Below are positions 10,648 to 19,854 of a stretch of DNA of 64,000 nucleotides, one piece after another. Source of the stretch: Dermatophilaceae bacterium (GTDB lineage: Bacteria; Actinomycetota; Actinomycetes; Actinomycetales; Dermatophilaceae). A program made the position numbers and the translations under genes. Under the pieces are notes generated by a model, which had not been told where the DNA came from, made no database searches, and worked only from the letters and a program-made list of their open reading frames with translations. The DNA lies in assembly GCA_014377705.1 (NCBI GenBank), contig JACMPC010000057.1, forward strand, positions 1-64,000, written 5' to 3'. Numbering within the stretch: position 1 is the stretch's first letter; the number at the start of each line of letters is the position of its first letter.

Positions 10648-12351
10648 ATGGCGTCGTTGGAGCTGGCAGCAGGCAGCCTGCGGGTGACCTACCCGGACAA
10701 CTACAGGGTGGGGCCACAGCGGCGCGCGCCGGGCGGCCGGGCAGCTGGCCCGTCGGCCTGGGCCGGGTCCGTCGGACCCACCAATGAGGTATCCGCGGTC
10801 CTGCTCGAGGCGTTCGCGGCCCAGGGCATGGATGTGGTTGAACCCTTCGAGCTCGAGCCCGCCACCCCCCATGCCCCGACCGGGCAGCGGGGGCAGTCGG
10901 AGTTGGGTGGGCGCCAGCCGAACCGTGCCGGGAAGGTACGGGTCTCGATGGACCTGCCGCAGGGCAGGGACGCCGTCATCCTGCTCGAACAGGACGGGCT
11001 CTTCTCGTGGCAGCTGCCCACTGGTCACGACACTGGTCACGACACTGGTCACGACGACACTGGTCACGAAGACACGGCGACGGCCCGTTTCGAGATCGAC
11101 GTGCGACCCGCCATGCCGGCCCGGCCGAGCGCACGGACCCGCCCTGCCCTCGGGCCTTTCGGCGACGTGGTCGTCGGCCGGCTGAAGGCGTATGTGCTGA
11201 CCTTCTCCTCCCGTTTCGTTCCCGGCGCGATCATGGCCTTTCTGGAACGGGACACCCGCCCATGCCTGGTCCTGATGACGAGCCCGGACCTGAGGAGCTG
11301 GGCGCACGCCGACACCCTGAGCCAGGTGAACCTGCCGGTCGGCCGGCCTGCCAGGATCCTGCTCTTCATCCACGGGACCTTCCAGACCACCGTCGGCAGC
11401 TACGGCGTGCTCACCTCGACAGCGCCGGGGCGGAAGATGCTGAAGGCCGCCGCCGACTCGTACGACGCGGTCATCGGCTTCGACCACAAGACCCTGAGCA
11501 GGGACCCGCTGGAAAACGCGATCGACCTGCAGTCCCGGCTGGACGCCCGGCACCTGGACCTCCCCCCGACGATCGACATCGTCTCGTACAGCCGCGGCGG
11601 TCTCGTAGCCCGCAGCCTGGCCGAGTACGTCCTGCCGTCATCGACCTGGCATGCGGGCATCGGCAAGATCGTCTTCGTCGGCGCGACGAACGCGGGGACC
11701 CAGCTGGCTGAACCGGAGAACTGGAGGACCCTGGTCGACCTCTACACCAACCTAGCGGCGGGTACGGCGCGGTCCATCGGGTTCGCCACCGGGTCAGCCC
11801 CGGCGGCCGAGATCGTGGGGGGCCTCGTCCGCGGGATCGGCGCGTTCGTGAGGTACCTGGTGTCGGCCGCCACCGTCACGGAGATGAGGATCCCTGGTCT
11901 GGCGGCGATGGAGCCCGGCGGCCCGTTCATCACCGCCATCAACGCAACCCAGCCGGGCCAGCCCGCACCCGGCACACCCTGGTACGTCGTCTCCTCGGAC
12001 TTCGAGCCGGCCTTGTTCGATGACCGGCATGAGCCGCCCGAGCTGCCACGGGAGCTGGTGGCCAGGCTGGCCGACGGCCTGGTGGACACGCTGATGGGCA
12101 CCAGGAACGACCTGGTCGTCGACACCGCGTCGATGTCGTCGGTGGACCTGCCGTCCGGGGGCGGGTTCATCAAGGACTCACTGGCCTTCGGTACGAACGG
12201 CACCGTCTATCACCTCAACTACTTCATCCAGCCGCAGGTCTGTCGTGCGCTGGTCGACTGGCTCAAGATCCGTGAGACCGCAGCTCCATCCATGAGACCG
12301 CATCAGCATGCCAGGGCAAGACCCGCGAGAGACCAACGAGAAGGAAGCTGA
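10648..12351 (+). CDS. alpha/beta hydrolase (lipase-like) with long N-terminal region
   Basis: A 567-aa protein. Residues 1-230 are a poorly conserved Pro/Gly-rich region; it includes a GHDT repeat at about 126-142. The hydrolase core starts at ILLFIHGTFQTTVGSYG (oxyanion HGTF, residue ~242) and has the nucleophile elbow IVSYSRGGLVAR (Ser 315). NDLVVDTASM supplies a probable acid and TVYHLNYF the probable His, the arrangement of the DUF7379-type hydrolases often fused to CHAT proteases. No signal peptide. Start ATG 10648 follows GAAGGGGGG; the open frame to 10249 looks non-coding. The stop is one base from the next ATG, so it is coupled to the metalloprotease. Substrate unknown. Confidence 0.85.
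   Translation: MASLELAAGSLRVTYPDNYRVGPQRRAPGGRAAGPSAWAGSVGPTNEVSAVLLEAFAAQGMDVVEPFELEPATPHAPTGQRGQSELGGRQPNRAGKVRVSMDLPQGRDAVILLEQDGLFSWQLPTGHDTGHDTGHDDTGHEDTATARFEIDVRPAMPARPSARTRPALGPFGDVVVGRLKAYVLTFSSRFVPGAIMAFLERDTRPCLVLMTSPDLRSWAHADTLSQVNLPVGRPARILLFIHGTFQTTVGSYGVLTSTAPGRKMLKAAADSYDAVIGFDHKTLSRDPLENAIDLQSRLDARHLDLPPTIDIVSYSRGGLVARSLAEYVLPSSTWHAGIGKIVFVGATNAGTQLAEPENWRTLVDLYTNLAAGTARSIGFATGSAPAAEIVGGLVRGIGAFVRYLVSAATVTEMRIPGLAAMEPGGPFITAINATQPGQPAPGTPWYVVSSDFEPALFDDRHEPPELPRELVARLADGLVDTLMGTRNDLVVDTASMSSVDLPSGGGFIKDSLAFGTNGTVYHLNYFIQPQVCRALVDWLKIRETAAPSMRPHQHARARPARDQREGS
11019..11069. repeat. 12-bp tandem repeat in hydrolase coding region
   Basis: Four copies of CACTGGTCACGA, the last separated by a 3-bp insert, encode a TGHD-type repeat in the N-terminal part of the hydrolase. 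In frame, so length change is tolerated. Confidence 0.92.
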
Positions 12352-12352
12352 C

Positions 12353-13375
12353 ATGACCGCCGCGCCCAAGATGTGCTTCGACCGAATTCTCCCGCGGGAC
12401 ATGATGCGCCCGCGCCTGACGACGACGGCCCCGAACGGTCAGACGCGTGCGATATCGCCGCGCGGCAAGACCTGGCTCAGCGGCTCGACCCTGCGGGTAC
12501 GCTTCCTGGGTGGATCGGCCGCCGAGCGGGCCACCGCCCGCGAGCAGGCTCTCTGGTGGGGGGAGTTTGCGAACCTCATCTTCGACTTCGGCAGCGCGCC
12601 GGACGCCGAGATCAGGATCTCGTTCGACCCCGACGACGGCGCCTGGTCGTACATCGGCACGGACTCGCGGCAGATCCCGAACAACGAGGCGACGATGAAC
12701 CTCGGGTTCCTGGACGGCGGCACCGCGGCGCACGAGTTCGGACATGCGGTCGGCCTGGCCCACGAGCACTCCAGCCCCGCCGGCGGCATCGAATGGAACG
12801 AGTCCGTGGTGCTGGCAGCACTTGCCGGGGCGCCCAACTTCTGGGACGAGGCGACCACCCGGCACAACGTGTTCTTCAAGTACTCGGTCGACCAGATCAA
12901 CGGCACCGCCTTCGACCCTGACTCGATCATGCTCTACGCGTTCCCCGCGTCCTGGACCAAGAACGGGGTGGCCACCCACGCCAACGACATCCTGTCCGCG
13001 CTCGACAAGGAGTTCATCGCCGGCTCCAAGATGTACCCCAAGTCGGGCCCCGGGCCGGGCGCGGCCACCCAGCTCACCGTCGGCGCCGACCGGCTGAAGG
13101 CCGATATCGGCACGTCCGGCGAGGAGGACATCTTCCGGTTCACCGCCGCCCATGACGGCGTCTACCAGATCGACACCGGCGGCAAGACGGACGTCTACAT
13201 GAAGCTGTTCGGGCCGAACAGCACGACCGCGCTGATCGACGAGGACGACGACAGCGGGTACGGCCTGAACCCCCGGATCTCGGCCCAGCTGCTGGCCGGT
13301 GACTACTTCGTGCAGATCCGGCACTACGACCGCTCCAGCACCGGCACCTACACGATCGGGGTCAAGAAACGCTGA
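12353..13375 (+). CDS. matrixin/astacin-like zinc metalloprotease with PPC domain
   Basis: A 340-aa metzincin. The zinc motif HEFGHAVGLAH (127-137) has the three His ligands and catalytic Glu, and SIMLYAFP about 65 residues later is the Met-turn. Residues ~235-340 (LTVGADRLKADIGTSGEEDIFRF to YFVQIRHYDRSSTGTYTI) are a bacterial pre-peptidase C-terminal (PPC) beta sandwich. No signal peptide is seen, unusual for a PPC-bearing protease. ATG 12353 has GAAGGAAG upstream and lies one base from the upstream stop; I reject the start at 12308. Coupling with the hydrolase suggests they act together. Confidence 0.9.
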   Translation: MTAAPKMCFDRILPRDMMRPRLTTTAPNGQTRAISPRGKTWLSGSTLRVRFLGGSAAERATAREQALWWGEFANLIFDFGSAPDAEIRISFDPDDGAWSYIGTDSRQIPNNEATMNLGFLDGGTAAHEFGHAVGLAHEHSSPAGGIEWNESVVLAALAGAPNFWDEATTRHNVFFKYSVDQINGTAFDPDSIMLYAFPASWTKNGVATHANDILSALDKEFIAGSKMYPKSGPGPGAATQLTVGADRLKADIGTSGEEDIFRFTAAHDGVYQIDTGGKTDVYMKLFGPNSTTALIDEDDDSGYGLNPRISAQLLAGDYFVQIRHYDRSSTGTYTIGVKKR

Positions 13376-13404
13376 CCCTGGACAGCTGCCCATTCAGGGC
13401 TGCG

Positions 13405-13435
13405 CGGGCAGGGTCGCCTGGAGCGATCCTGCCCG
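13405..13435. terminator. bidirectional hairpin between convergent genes
   Basis: CGGGCAGGGTCGC (13405-13417) pairs with GCGATCCTGCCCG (13423-13435), 13 bp with one wobble and a five-base loop, between the metalloprotease and the convergent S41 protease gene. Confidence 0.7.
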
Positions 13436-13479
13436 ACCGGGGCGGGTTGCGGAGGCCCTTGGCGGGTTGTCCAGGCCCT

Positions 13480-15240
13480 TCAGGACGTGTCGTGCAGGGT
13501 CTGGGCGCAGAAGTTGTAGAGGTCCTTGTTCCCCTCTAGCAGGTCCCGCCGGGTCGGCGCGTAGGGGATGCCGCGGATCCCCAGATCCTCGATCGGTATT
13601 CCGTCCGAGACGCCGGACCGGATCGCCCTGCGGATCGCCATGGTGAACTGCACACCGCCGGGCAAGGGGTCGAACGCGTATGGCGTGCTAGCCAGGGCGT
13701 CATTGAGCTGCAGGTCGCCCCAGACGTTCGCGCCGCCGGCCCCGGTCGCCTCGCCGATCGAGATCAGCGGACCGATGTCGTGGTCGGCCCATCCCGCGGC
13801 GAACAGGTCGCCCGAGGAGTACGTGTTCGGGTCGACCACGAGAGCCGCTGTGCCCGGATAGGTCCGGCCGATGTCCCGGCACCAGCTCGGGTCGGTCAGG
13901 GCGACGGGCTTGGAGTACACCTCGCCGGTCGAGACCGCATCGGTCAGGCTGTTGAGCCAGTCATCCAGCTCGAGGTGGTTGAACTCGCTCTCGGCCATCG
14001 CCCGGGTGACCGGCGTGGCGAGCAGCGAGAAGCGGGTCGGCTGAATCTCCCTGTCAGTGAACAGCTGTAGCAACCTCTCGGCCGCCCAGATCAGCCCGCC
14101 CGGGTTGCCCCGCAGATCGACGATGAGCCTGTCCTGGGGGAGAAGTTTCAGGAGCCGGTCCACCTCGGTGACGAAGGCCTCGTGGTCGTGCACGTCGAAG
14201 CTCCAGACCCGCAGGTAGCCGACCTCGGCGCGCCTGGCCCGCAACCCTTCGTGGAACGTCGCAGACACCCTGCGCGCAGACAGGACCTCGAGGAAGGACG
14301 TCTCGAGATCCTGGCCGATCGCCACTGCCGCGGGCTTGCCCGTCGCGGTGTCTCGCGCGCTGCCTCGCACCCCGTTGCCCGGCGACGACCTGCCGTGCAC
14401 CACCTTGGCTCGTGATGACCTGCCTGTTGACGTCTTGAGCCGGTTGGCGTCCCAGGTCTCCGGTGCGAACATCAGCGTCCTGGCCTTGCGGACCGACTCG
14501 GCCGAAGGATTCCAGGCGGCGCGCAGCGCACTCTGCGGGTTCTTGCCCAGCCTGGCCGCCGTGATGTCGACCACCCGCCAGGGCATGGTCACCTCGCGCA
14601 GCGAACGGCCCACCCTGAACCCGATGGTGACCTTGAGCTCATCCGGGGGCGGCCCGTAGTCCAGCGAGCGGAACGTCAGCGTCTCCAACGCCCGGGCGCG
14701 TCGGGCGTCGCGACGTCCTCCCGTCTCCTGGAAGGCGTACACGTCCACGGCCCGTGCCATCGGGACGTAGTTCCACGAGACCAGCTCCACCCCCTGCGCG
14801 AACCCCAGCTTCTTCATCGCGGGGGTGTTCGCCGTCCCGGCGAGCTTGGAGACGATGAACCTCGGCGCGTCCTGCGGCCCGTAGGACTCCACCAGGAAGG
14901 GCAGCAGCGCGACCTTGCCGCGCAGGCCGGACGGTCCGACATACCGCGTGTGCGCGTCCCGCAGGCCGGTGATGATCCCGGTGACCGCGAGGTGGAACTC
15001 TCCGTCGGTCATCTCGACGCACCGCTGACGCAGCAGGCGCAGGGCCTGCACCGGATCCGCCGCGTATCCCGCGCGTTTCTGGGGCAGGTGGCAGTACACG
15101 CCCTCGATCAGCGGAACCAGCGTGTCGACCACCCGGAGCCGGTCCTGCGGACCAAGCTCAGGCGTCAGGCCCTCACCCTTCAGCGCCTCACTCAGCCGAA
15201 CGCCCTTCTGGGCGATCGCTGACTCTCGACTCTGCGCCAT
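13480..15240 (-). CDS. S41-family (tail-specific/IRBP-like) serine protease
   Basis: A 586-aa protein (start ATG 15240 with GGTAGGAGAG upstream; the in-frame opening to 15390 overlaps the neighbouring gene and looks non-coding). The C-terminal half has S41 features: YLRVWSFDVHD, RLIVDLRGNPGG, and NTYSSGDLFAAG where the second Ser is the likely nucleophile, then IGEATGAGGANVWG. The Lys of CtpA-type enzymes (G-K-G) is replaced, as in the tricorn/IRBP-like branch. The N-terminal 350 residues carry a PDZ-like region (KKLGFAQGVELVSWN). No signal peptide. It starts 10 bases after the amidohydrolase stop and is co-transcribed with it. Substrate unknown. Confidence 0.87.
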   Translation of the reverse strand: MAQSRESAIAQKGVRLSEALKGEGLTPELGPQDRLRVVDTLVPLIEGVYCHLPQKRAGYAADPVQALRLLRQRCVEMTDGEFHLAVTGIITGLRDAHTRYVGPSGLRGKVALLPFLVESYGPQDAPRFIVSKLAGTANTPAMKKLGFAQGVELVSWNYVPMARAVDVYAFQETGGRRDARRARALETLTFRSLDYGPPPDELKVTIGFRVGRSLREVTMPWRVVDITAARLGKNPQSALRAAWNPSAESVRKARTLMFAPETWDANRLKTSTGRSSRAKVVHGRSSPGNGVRGSARDTATGKPAAVAIGQDLETSFLEVLSARRVSATFHEGLRARRAEVGYLRVWSFDVHDHEAFVTEVDRLLKLLPQDRLIVDLRGNPGGLIWAAERLLQLFTDREIQPTRFSLLATPVTRAMAESEFNHLELDDWLNSLTDAVSTGEVYSKPVALTDPSWCRDIGRTYPGTAALVVDPNTYSSGDLFAAGWADHDIGPLISIGEATGAGGANVWGDLQLNDALASTPYAFDPLPGGVQFTMAIRRAIRSGVSDGIPIEDLGIRGIPYAPTRRDLLEGNKDLYNFCAQTLHDTS

Positions 15241-15250
15241 GACTTCTCTC

Positions 15251-16864
15251 CTACCGGTAGAACCGGGCCAGGTCGTCCAGGACGCCACCGTGGTAGCCCC
15301 TGCCGACGATCGAGTCGAGGAACTCGCCGTCATGGCTGAGCCCGGCCAGCGCGGGCACTGTGATCTCGTCGAGGTTCTTGGGTAGACCACCCAACGGCGT
15401 CAGGCCGGTCGGCATGTCCAGCGCCAGCCGCAGCGGCGGCTGGGGGACGGGCCGGCCGCCGTTGCGCGACCGGGCCAGGTACACCGATGCCATCGCCGCC
15501 TCCTGCCTCGTGCGCCCCTTCTCGATCTCGCGCATGGGGTGCCCCCGGACCACCTCCATCCGGGCGACCACGTCGTCCCACTCCCATGTGGCGCCGGGGT
15601 CGTCAGGCCGGGTCAGCACCATTGCCCGGGCCTCGCCGTCGACTGAGAGCGAGGTGGTGGCGGTCCCGTTCCTGCCTGCCCTGGCCATCAGCGCCGGCTT
15701 CCCGTACTGCGCCCGCCCGCCGATCACCACGAGCTCCACATCTCGCTCGCGGGCACTCAGCAGGGCCCGGAACGGGTCAACCCGCGGGCCGGCCCGGATG
15801 ACGAGCAGGTCACCCACCGCGCCCGGCTGGAGCCGGCCGACCTGGCGCTTCCAGGGGCGGGCGAGCACGTCCCCGGGGTTCGTGGTCACCATCCGCACGA
15901 GGTCGCTGTCGGACAGGCCCCACTGGTTCTCGTCGGAGACCAGGCGCGCCACCTTCAGCTCACCCAGCACGCTGCGAGTCCCGGAGGGACCCCAGTCTGA
16001 TCCGAGGCAGACCGTCTGTCCTGCCTCCATCGCCGCGGGCACGTTCGTCGTGGAGCTGTATAGCCACAGGTTCGAGAACGGCGACCACACGACGGCGCCA
16101 TGCCTGCGCCAGCCGGCGAAGTCCTTCGGGTCGATCGCGTTGCAGTGCACCGCGATGAAACGTTCCTGAAGACAGTCGGCCTTCTTGGCGTCATGGAACT
16201 CCTGCGCCACGACGGTGCCGACCTGTCCCTCCGAGCAGTGGTAGATGAACGCGCTGCCCTGCCGCATCCGGGCCGCCTTCTTCAGCAGACCCTCCGGGTT
16301 CAGCGTGAGGGTCGAGGCCTGGATGAGGTTGGTGTCGTGGGTGCCCCAGGTCTCGTCCTCCGCGTTCCGCACGACCCACCCGTCGCGTGGCCGGTTCTTC
16401 GGCGGTGAGCCCTGGATCGTGGTGGTGCCACCGACGATCGCCCGCGTCTCGGCATACGCCAGAAGCTCCTGCGGAGACGCCGTGATGAACGCGTATGCCG
16501 GCCACGTCACGCTGGCTGCGTAGGACTGGGCACCCGGCCAGGAGTTGTGGTGCAGGAACGGCTTGGCTTTGTCGCGGGTCTCCTCCGTCCACAGCGGCAA
16601 CGTGTTGTAGGCCAGATGGTTGTGCAGGTCGATCAGCCCCGGGAACACCAGCGAGCTCCCGACGTCGACCACCGGGGCCTTCTCGAAACCGGGCGGTGCC
16701 GCGGCATGGCCATGAGTGCCATGAGTGCCATGAGTGCCATGAGTGATGGCTGTGACCATCCCGTCGTCGCCGAGCCAGACCGTGCCGGCGAACGCGTCAA
16801 GCTCACCCTTGCTGACTTCACGGTCCGCCGAAAGCGGGACGATCCGGCCTCGAACAGCGAACAT
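15251..16864 (-). CDS. amidohydrolase-superfamily protein with extended C-terminus
   Basis: A 537-aa metal-dependent hydrolase of the cytosine deaminase/imidazolonepropionase type. It has the N-terminal beta sandwich (RGRIVPLS), first metal motif PGLIDLHNHLAY (HxH), a His in FIYHCSEG, AVHCNAID, and the metal Asp in CLGSDWGPSG. The beta sandwich resumes at LQPGAVGDLLVI. The last ~110 residues are an extra region rich in Arg and Pro. A THG tripeptide repeat lies at residues ~42-53. Reaction unknown: deamination or amide hydrolysis is possible. Paired with the S41 protease gene in one transcript. Confidence 0.87.
   Translation of the reverse strand: MFAVRGRIVPLSADREVSKGELDAFAGTVWLGDDGMVTAITHGTHGTHGTHGHAAAPPGFEKAPVVDVGSSLVFPGLIDLHNHLAYNTLPLWTEETRDKAKPFLHHNSWPGAQSYAASVTWPAYAFITASPQELLAYAETRAIVGGTTTIQGSPPKNRPRDGWVVRNAEDETWGTHDTNLIQASTLTLNPEGLLKKAARMRQGSAFIYHCSEGQVGTVVAQEFHDAKKADCLQERFIAVHCNAIDPKDFAGWRRHGAVVWSPFSNLWLYSSTTNVPAAMEAGQTVCLGSDWGPSGTRSVLGELKVARLVSDENQWGLSDSDLVRMVTTNPGDVLARPWKRQVGRLQPGAVGDLLVIRAGPRVDPFRALLSARERDVELVVIGGRAQYGKPALMARAGRNGTATTSLSVDGEARAMVLTRPDDPGATWEWDDVVARMEVVRGHPMREIEKGRTRQEAAMASVYLARSRNGGRPVPQPPLRLALDMPTGLTPLGGLPKNLDEITVPALAGLSHDGEFLDSIVGRGYHGGVLDDLARFYR
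16711..16746. repeat. 9-bp tandem repeat in amidohydrolase 5' end
   Basis: Four copies of CATGAGTGC (the last CATGAGTGA), giving THG repeats in the protein. It is in frame, between the first beta strands and the HxH motif. Confidence 0.92.
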
Positions 16865-17200
16865 GACAGCCCCCGTCTGGAACGTGGTGAGAAGCGTCTT
16901 TCGGATGTCAGAACACCACGTTCCTCCCCGCGCAATGCGAAGGCAATGGGTTCACGAGGGTAAGGTCATCGGATTGGTTCCGGCTGACGCAGGTCCATCC
17001 GGGGTCCCACAGGGGCTCTACGGTGACTGCCTTGCAGCCAGAGGTGTGCTCGACGCGAGACCTTGAACGGTTGCGTCGCCACCCACGACGCCGCCTGTGG
17101 CTGTTGAAGCAGTCTCGCTGCGTCAACAGCCATCCACGTGCGCAACGAACGACGACCGGACATCGGTTTCGCCCATATTTCACCCATACTGCAGACGTAG
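16865..17200. other. divergent control region upstream of the betaine operon
   Basis: No gene is evident between the amidohydrolase start and the betB reading frame. It holds a 35-base dyad (17098-17132) and an AT-richer stretch at 17160-17215 (CCCATATTTCACCCATACT) suitable for a promoter of the plus-strand bet/opu operon. Confidence 0.55.
17098..17132. promoter_or_regulatory. long imperfect palindrome upstream of betaine operon
   Basis: TGGCTGTTGA (17098-17107) and TCAACAGCCA (17123-17132) are perfect inverted arms; inside them GCAG and CTGC pair again around TCTCG, leaving a single A/G mismatch. The 35-base dyad could bind a dimeric regulator (for example BetI-like, none encoded here) or fold in the leader RNA. 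Confidence 0.6.
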
Positions 17201-17299
17201 GGAAACAATATCCACGCAGATCTTTATGTCAATGGTCAATGGCTCGACGCCATCGCCGGCGGCCGGCGAGAGATCCGGTGCCCCGCCGACAGAACACTG

Positions 17300-18730
17300 G
17301 TGGCAACGGTATCCGAGGGGACGCGTGCGGACTCCGTCACAGCGATCCGCGCCGCCCGCGCAGCCTTCGACCAGGGTGACTGGCCGCGAACCCCCGAGCG
17401 CGAGAGGGGGGCGCTGCTCCTTCGAGCGGCAGACCTGATGGTGCGCGACAAGGCAGCCTTCGCCCGGGCCGAGGCCCTGGACACCGGCAAGCGCCTGCTC
17501 GAGGCCGAGTACGACATCGATGAGGTCGTCAGTTGCTTCCGCTACTACGGCGGCGTCGCCGGCACGGATGCCGGCCGGGTGATCGACACCGGACGCCACG
17601 ACGCGATCAGCCGGGTGGTCCACGAGCCGGTCGGGGTCTGCGCCCTCATCACGCCGTGGAACTACCCGCTGATGCAGACCTCCTGGAAGGTCGCGCCGGC
17701 GTTGCTGGCCGGCAACACCTTTGTCCTGAAACCCAGCGAGCTGACGCCGTCCACCGCCATCCTCCTGATGCGTGTGCTGGAGGAGGCGGGACTGCCCGCA
17801 GGCGTCGCTAACCTCGTCCTGGGCGCCGGCGCCGAGGTCGGCGCAGTGCTGGCCCAGGACCCGGACGTCGACCTGGTGTCGTTCACCGGCGGCCTGGCGA
17901 CCGGCCGCACGGTGATGGCCGCGGCCGCGCAGAGCGTCAAGCGGGTCGCCCTGGAGCTGGGCGGCAAGAACCCCAACATCGTCTTTGCCGACGCGGACTT
18001 CGAGACGGCTGTCGACCTCGCTCTCACCGCGGTTTTCCTGCACTCCGGGCAGGTGTGCTCGGCCGGCGCGCGACTCATCGTCCAGGACGAGCTGCACGAC
18101 CGGTTCGTCGACGAGGTCGTCCGCCGGGCCAACCTCATCCGCCTCGGCGGGCCCTTCGACGAGCTCACCGAGACCGGCACACTCATCTCGGCAGCGCACC
18201 TGGCCAAGGTCACCAGCTATGTCGAGGGCGGTCTGGCCGAGGGCGCGGTGCTGCGCTGTGGTGGCAACCAGGCCCGGGAGGGAGCGCTGGCCAATGGCTT
18301 CTTCTTCCAGCCCACCGTGCTCGACGACTGTCACACCGGGATGCGGGTCGTCCAGGAGGAGTCGTTCGGCCCGGTCATGACGGTTGAGCGCTTCACCGAC
18401 GAGGATGACGCGGTGCGCATCGCCAACGACACAAAATACGGTCTGGCGGGCGCGGTCTGGACCAGCGACGCCGGCAAGGCGCAACGGGTAGCCGGGCGAC
18501 TGCGGCACGGCACGATCTGGATCAACGACTACCACCCCTACGTGCCACAGGCCGAGTGGGGCGGCTTCAAGCAGTCCGGTGTCGGCCGCGAGCTCGGCCA
18601 GGCCGGGCTCGCCGAGTACCGCGAGACCAAGCACATCTGGCAGAACACCCGCCCCGAGCCGCAGCACTGGTTCGGCGAGTCACTTTCTCGCCAGAGCCCG
18701 CTGCCGACAACCGAGGAGAGCTCACGATGA
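17300..18730 (+). CDS. betB: betaine-aldehyde dehydrogenase (start uncertain, coding extends upstream)
   Basis: NAD(P)-dependent aldehyde dehydrogenase oxidising betaine aldehyde to glycine betaine. Motifs: [25 protein letters not shown], catalytic Glu in LELGGKNPN, catalytic Cys in [11 protein letters not shown], and ESFGPV. The first usable codon is GTG 17300, giving 476 aa, but the same frame is open from 17201 and encodes DLYVNGQWLDAIAGGR, which is clearly the normal N-terminus of this family. No ATG, GTG or TTG exists in those 33 codons; an AGGGA lies six bases before an ATC at 17210. Either a rare start is used or the start codon has been lost. The stop overlaps the next ATG (ATGA). First gene of the bet/opu operon. 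Confidence 0.9.
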   Translation: MATVSEGTRADSVTAIRAARAAFDQGDWPRTPERERGALLLRAADLMVRDKAAFARAEALDTGKRLLEAEYDIDEVVSCFRYYGGVAGTDAGRVIDTGRHDAISRVVHEPVGVCALITPWNYPLMQTSWKVAPALLAGNTFVLKPSELTPSTAILLMRVLEEAGLPAGVANLVLGAGAEVGAVLAQDPDVDLVSFTGGLATGRTVMAAAAQSVKRVALELGGKNPNIVFADADFETAVDLALTAVFLHSGQVCSAGARLIVQDELHDRFVDEVVRRANLIRLGGPFDELTETGTLISAAHLAKVTSYVEGGLAEGAVLRCGGNQAREGALANGFFFQPTVLDDCHTGMRVVQEESFGPVMTVERFTDEDDAVRIANDTKYGLAGAVWTSDAGKAQRVAGRLRHGTIWINDYHPYVPQAEWGGFKQSGVGRELGQAGLAEYRETKHIWQNTRPEPQHWFGESLSRQSPLPTTEESSR

Positions 18731-19854
18731 CCACGATGACCAGGCAGACCCAGCAAGAGTCCACCGCCACAGAATCACTGACAGGGACGCTGAAAGACAG
18801 CCAAGACAACCAAGACAGCCAGGGCAGCCAGGGTGCCGTGCAGCCGGCGATCTCGGTGCGCAACCTGTGGAAGGTCTTCGGACCCAACGCCGAGAACGTG
18901 CCGGGCACCCCTGAGCTCGCAGCCCTTTCGCCGCGCGAGCTGATGGACCAGGAGTCGTGCGTGGCCGCGGTGCGAGACCTGAGCTTCGACGTCGCACCCG
19001 GCGAGGTTTTTGTCATCATGGGCCTGTCGGGCTCCGGCAAGTCGACCCTGGTGCGCTGCCTGACCCGCCTGATCGAGCCGACCAACGGCGAGATCTTCCT
19101 GCAGGGCGAGGACGTGCTCGCAGCCAACGAGAAGGCGCTGCGCGACCTGCGTCGGCGCAAGATCTCGATGGTGTTCCAACACTTCGGCCTGCTACCGCAC
19201 CGACAGGTCATTGACAACGTCGCCTACGGCCTGGAGATTCGCGGTGACAGCAAGGCCGAACGGACCAGGCGGGCCCGCGAGGTCATCGACCTGGTCGGGC
19301 TCTCCGGCAACGAGCACTCCTATCCCGATCAGCTCTCCGGCGGCATGCAACAACGGGTCGGCCTGGCCCGGGCGCTGGCCGGCAAGCCCGAGGTCCTGCT
19401 CTTCGACGAGCCGTTCTCTGCCCTCGACCCGCTGATCCGCCTCGACATGCAGAACGAGATCATCCGGCTGCACAAGGAGCTCGGCAAGACGATGGTCTTC
19501 ATCACCCACGACCTGTCCGAGGCGCTCAAGCTCGGCGACCGGATCCTCATCATGCGCGACGGGGAGATGGTCCAGATCGGCACCGGACCCGAGCTCATCG
19601 GGGCTCCCGCCGACAACTATGTGCGCGACTTCGTCAAGGAGATCCCGTTCTCGGGTGTGCTGACCCTCCGCTGGATCATGCGCCCGGCCAAGCCCGGTGA
19701 GCTCCTGGACGGCCCCGAGCTCGGCCCGGACGTGGTGGTGCACGAAGCCGTAAGGCTGGTGCTCGAGTCCGACCACTCCGTCAAGATCGTCGAGAACGGC
19801 GTCCTGCTCGGTGTCGTGGGCAACCATGAGATCCTGCGCGTGGTCGCCGGCTGA
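18727..19854 (+). CDS. opuAA: glycine betaine/choline ABC importer ATPase
   Basis: A 375-aa ProV/OpuAA-type ATPase. Walker A is GLSGSGKST, the signature LSGGMQQR, Walker [13 protein letters not shown], and the switch His FITHDLSEA. After the ATPase fold a shortened regulatory region (about 290-375, ending [15 protein letters not shown]) resembles a single CBS repeat rather than the usual two. The N-terminal ~40 residues carry a 9-bp-repeat-encoded [13 protein letters not shown] stretch before the family start ([11 protein letters not shown]). ATG 18727 overlaps the betB stop. It drives osmolyte uptake with the next two genes. Confidence 0.93.
   Translation: MTTMTRQTQQESTATESLTGTLKDSQDNQDSQGSQGAVQPAISVRNLWKVFGPNAENVPGTPELAALSPRELMDQESCVAAVRDLSFDVAPGEVFVIMGLSGSGKSTLVRCLTRLIEPTNGEIFLQGEDVLAANEKALRDLRRRKISMVFQHFGLLPHRQVIDNVAYGLEIRGDSKAERTRRAREVIDLVGLSGNEHSYPDQLSGGMQQRVGLARALAGKPEVLLFDEPFSALDPLIRLDMQNEIIRLHKELGKTMVFITHDLSEALKLGDRILIMRDGEMVQIGTGPELIGAPADNYVRDFVKEIPFSGVLTLRWIMRPAKPGELLDGPELGPDVVVHEAVRLVLESDHSVKIVENGVLLGVVGNHEILRVVAG
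18796..18831. repeat. 9-bp tandem repeat in opuAA 5' end
   Basis: Four units of the type GACAGCCAA (GACAACCAA, GACAGCCAG, GGCAGCCAG) encoding DSQ/DNQ/GSQ tripeptides in the N-terminal leader, outside the ATPase fold. Confidence 0.85.

Noticed and set aside
11019-11069. CRISPR-like array from the spaced CACTGGTCACGA repeats.
   Set aside because: Units are adjacent, 12 bp, and in frame within a coding sequence; no spacers.
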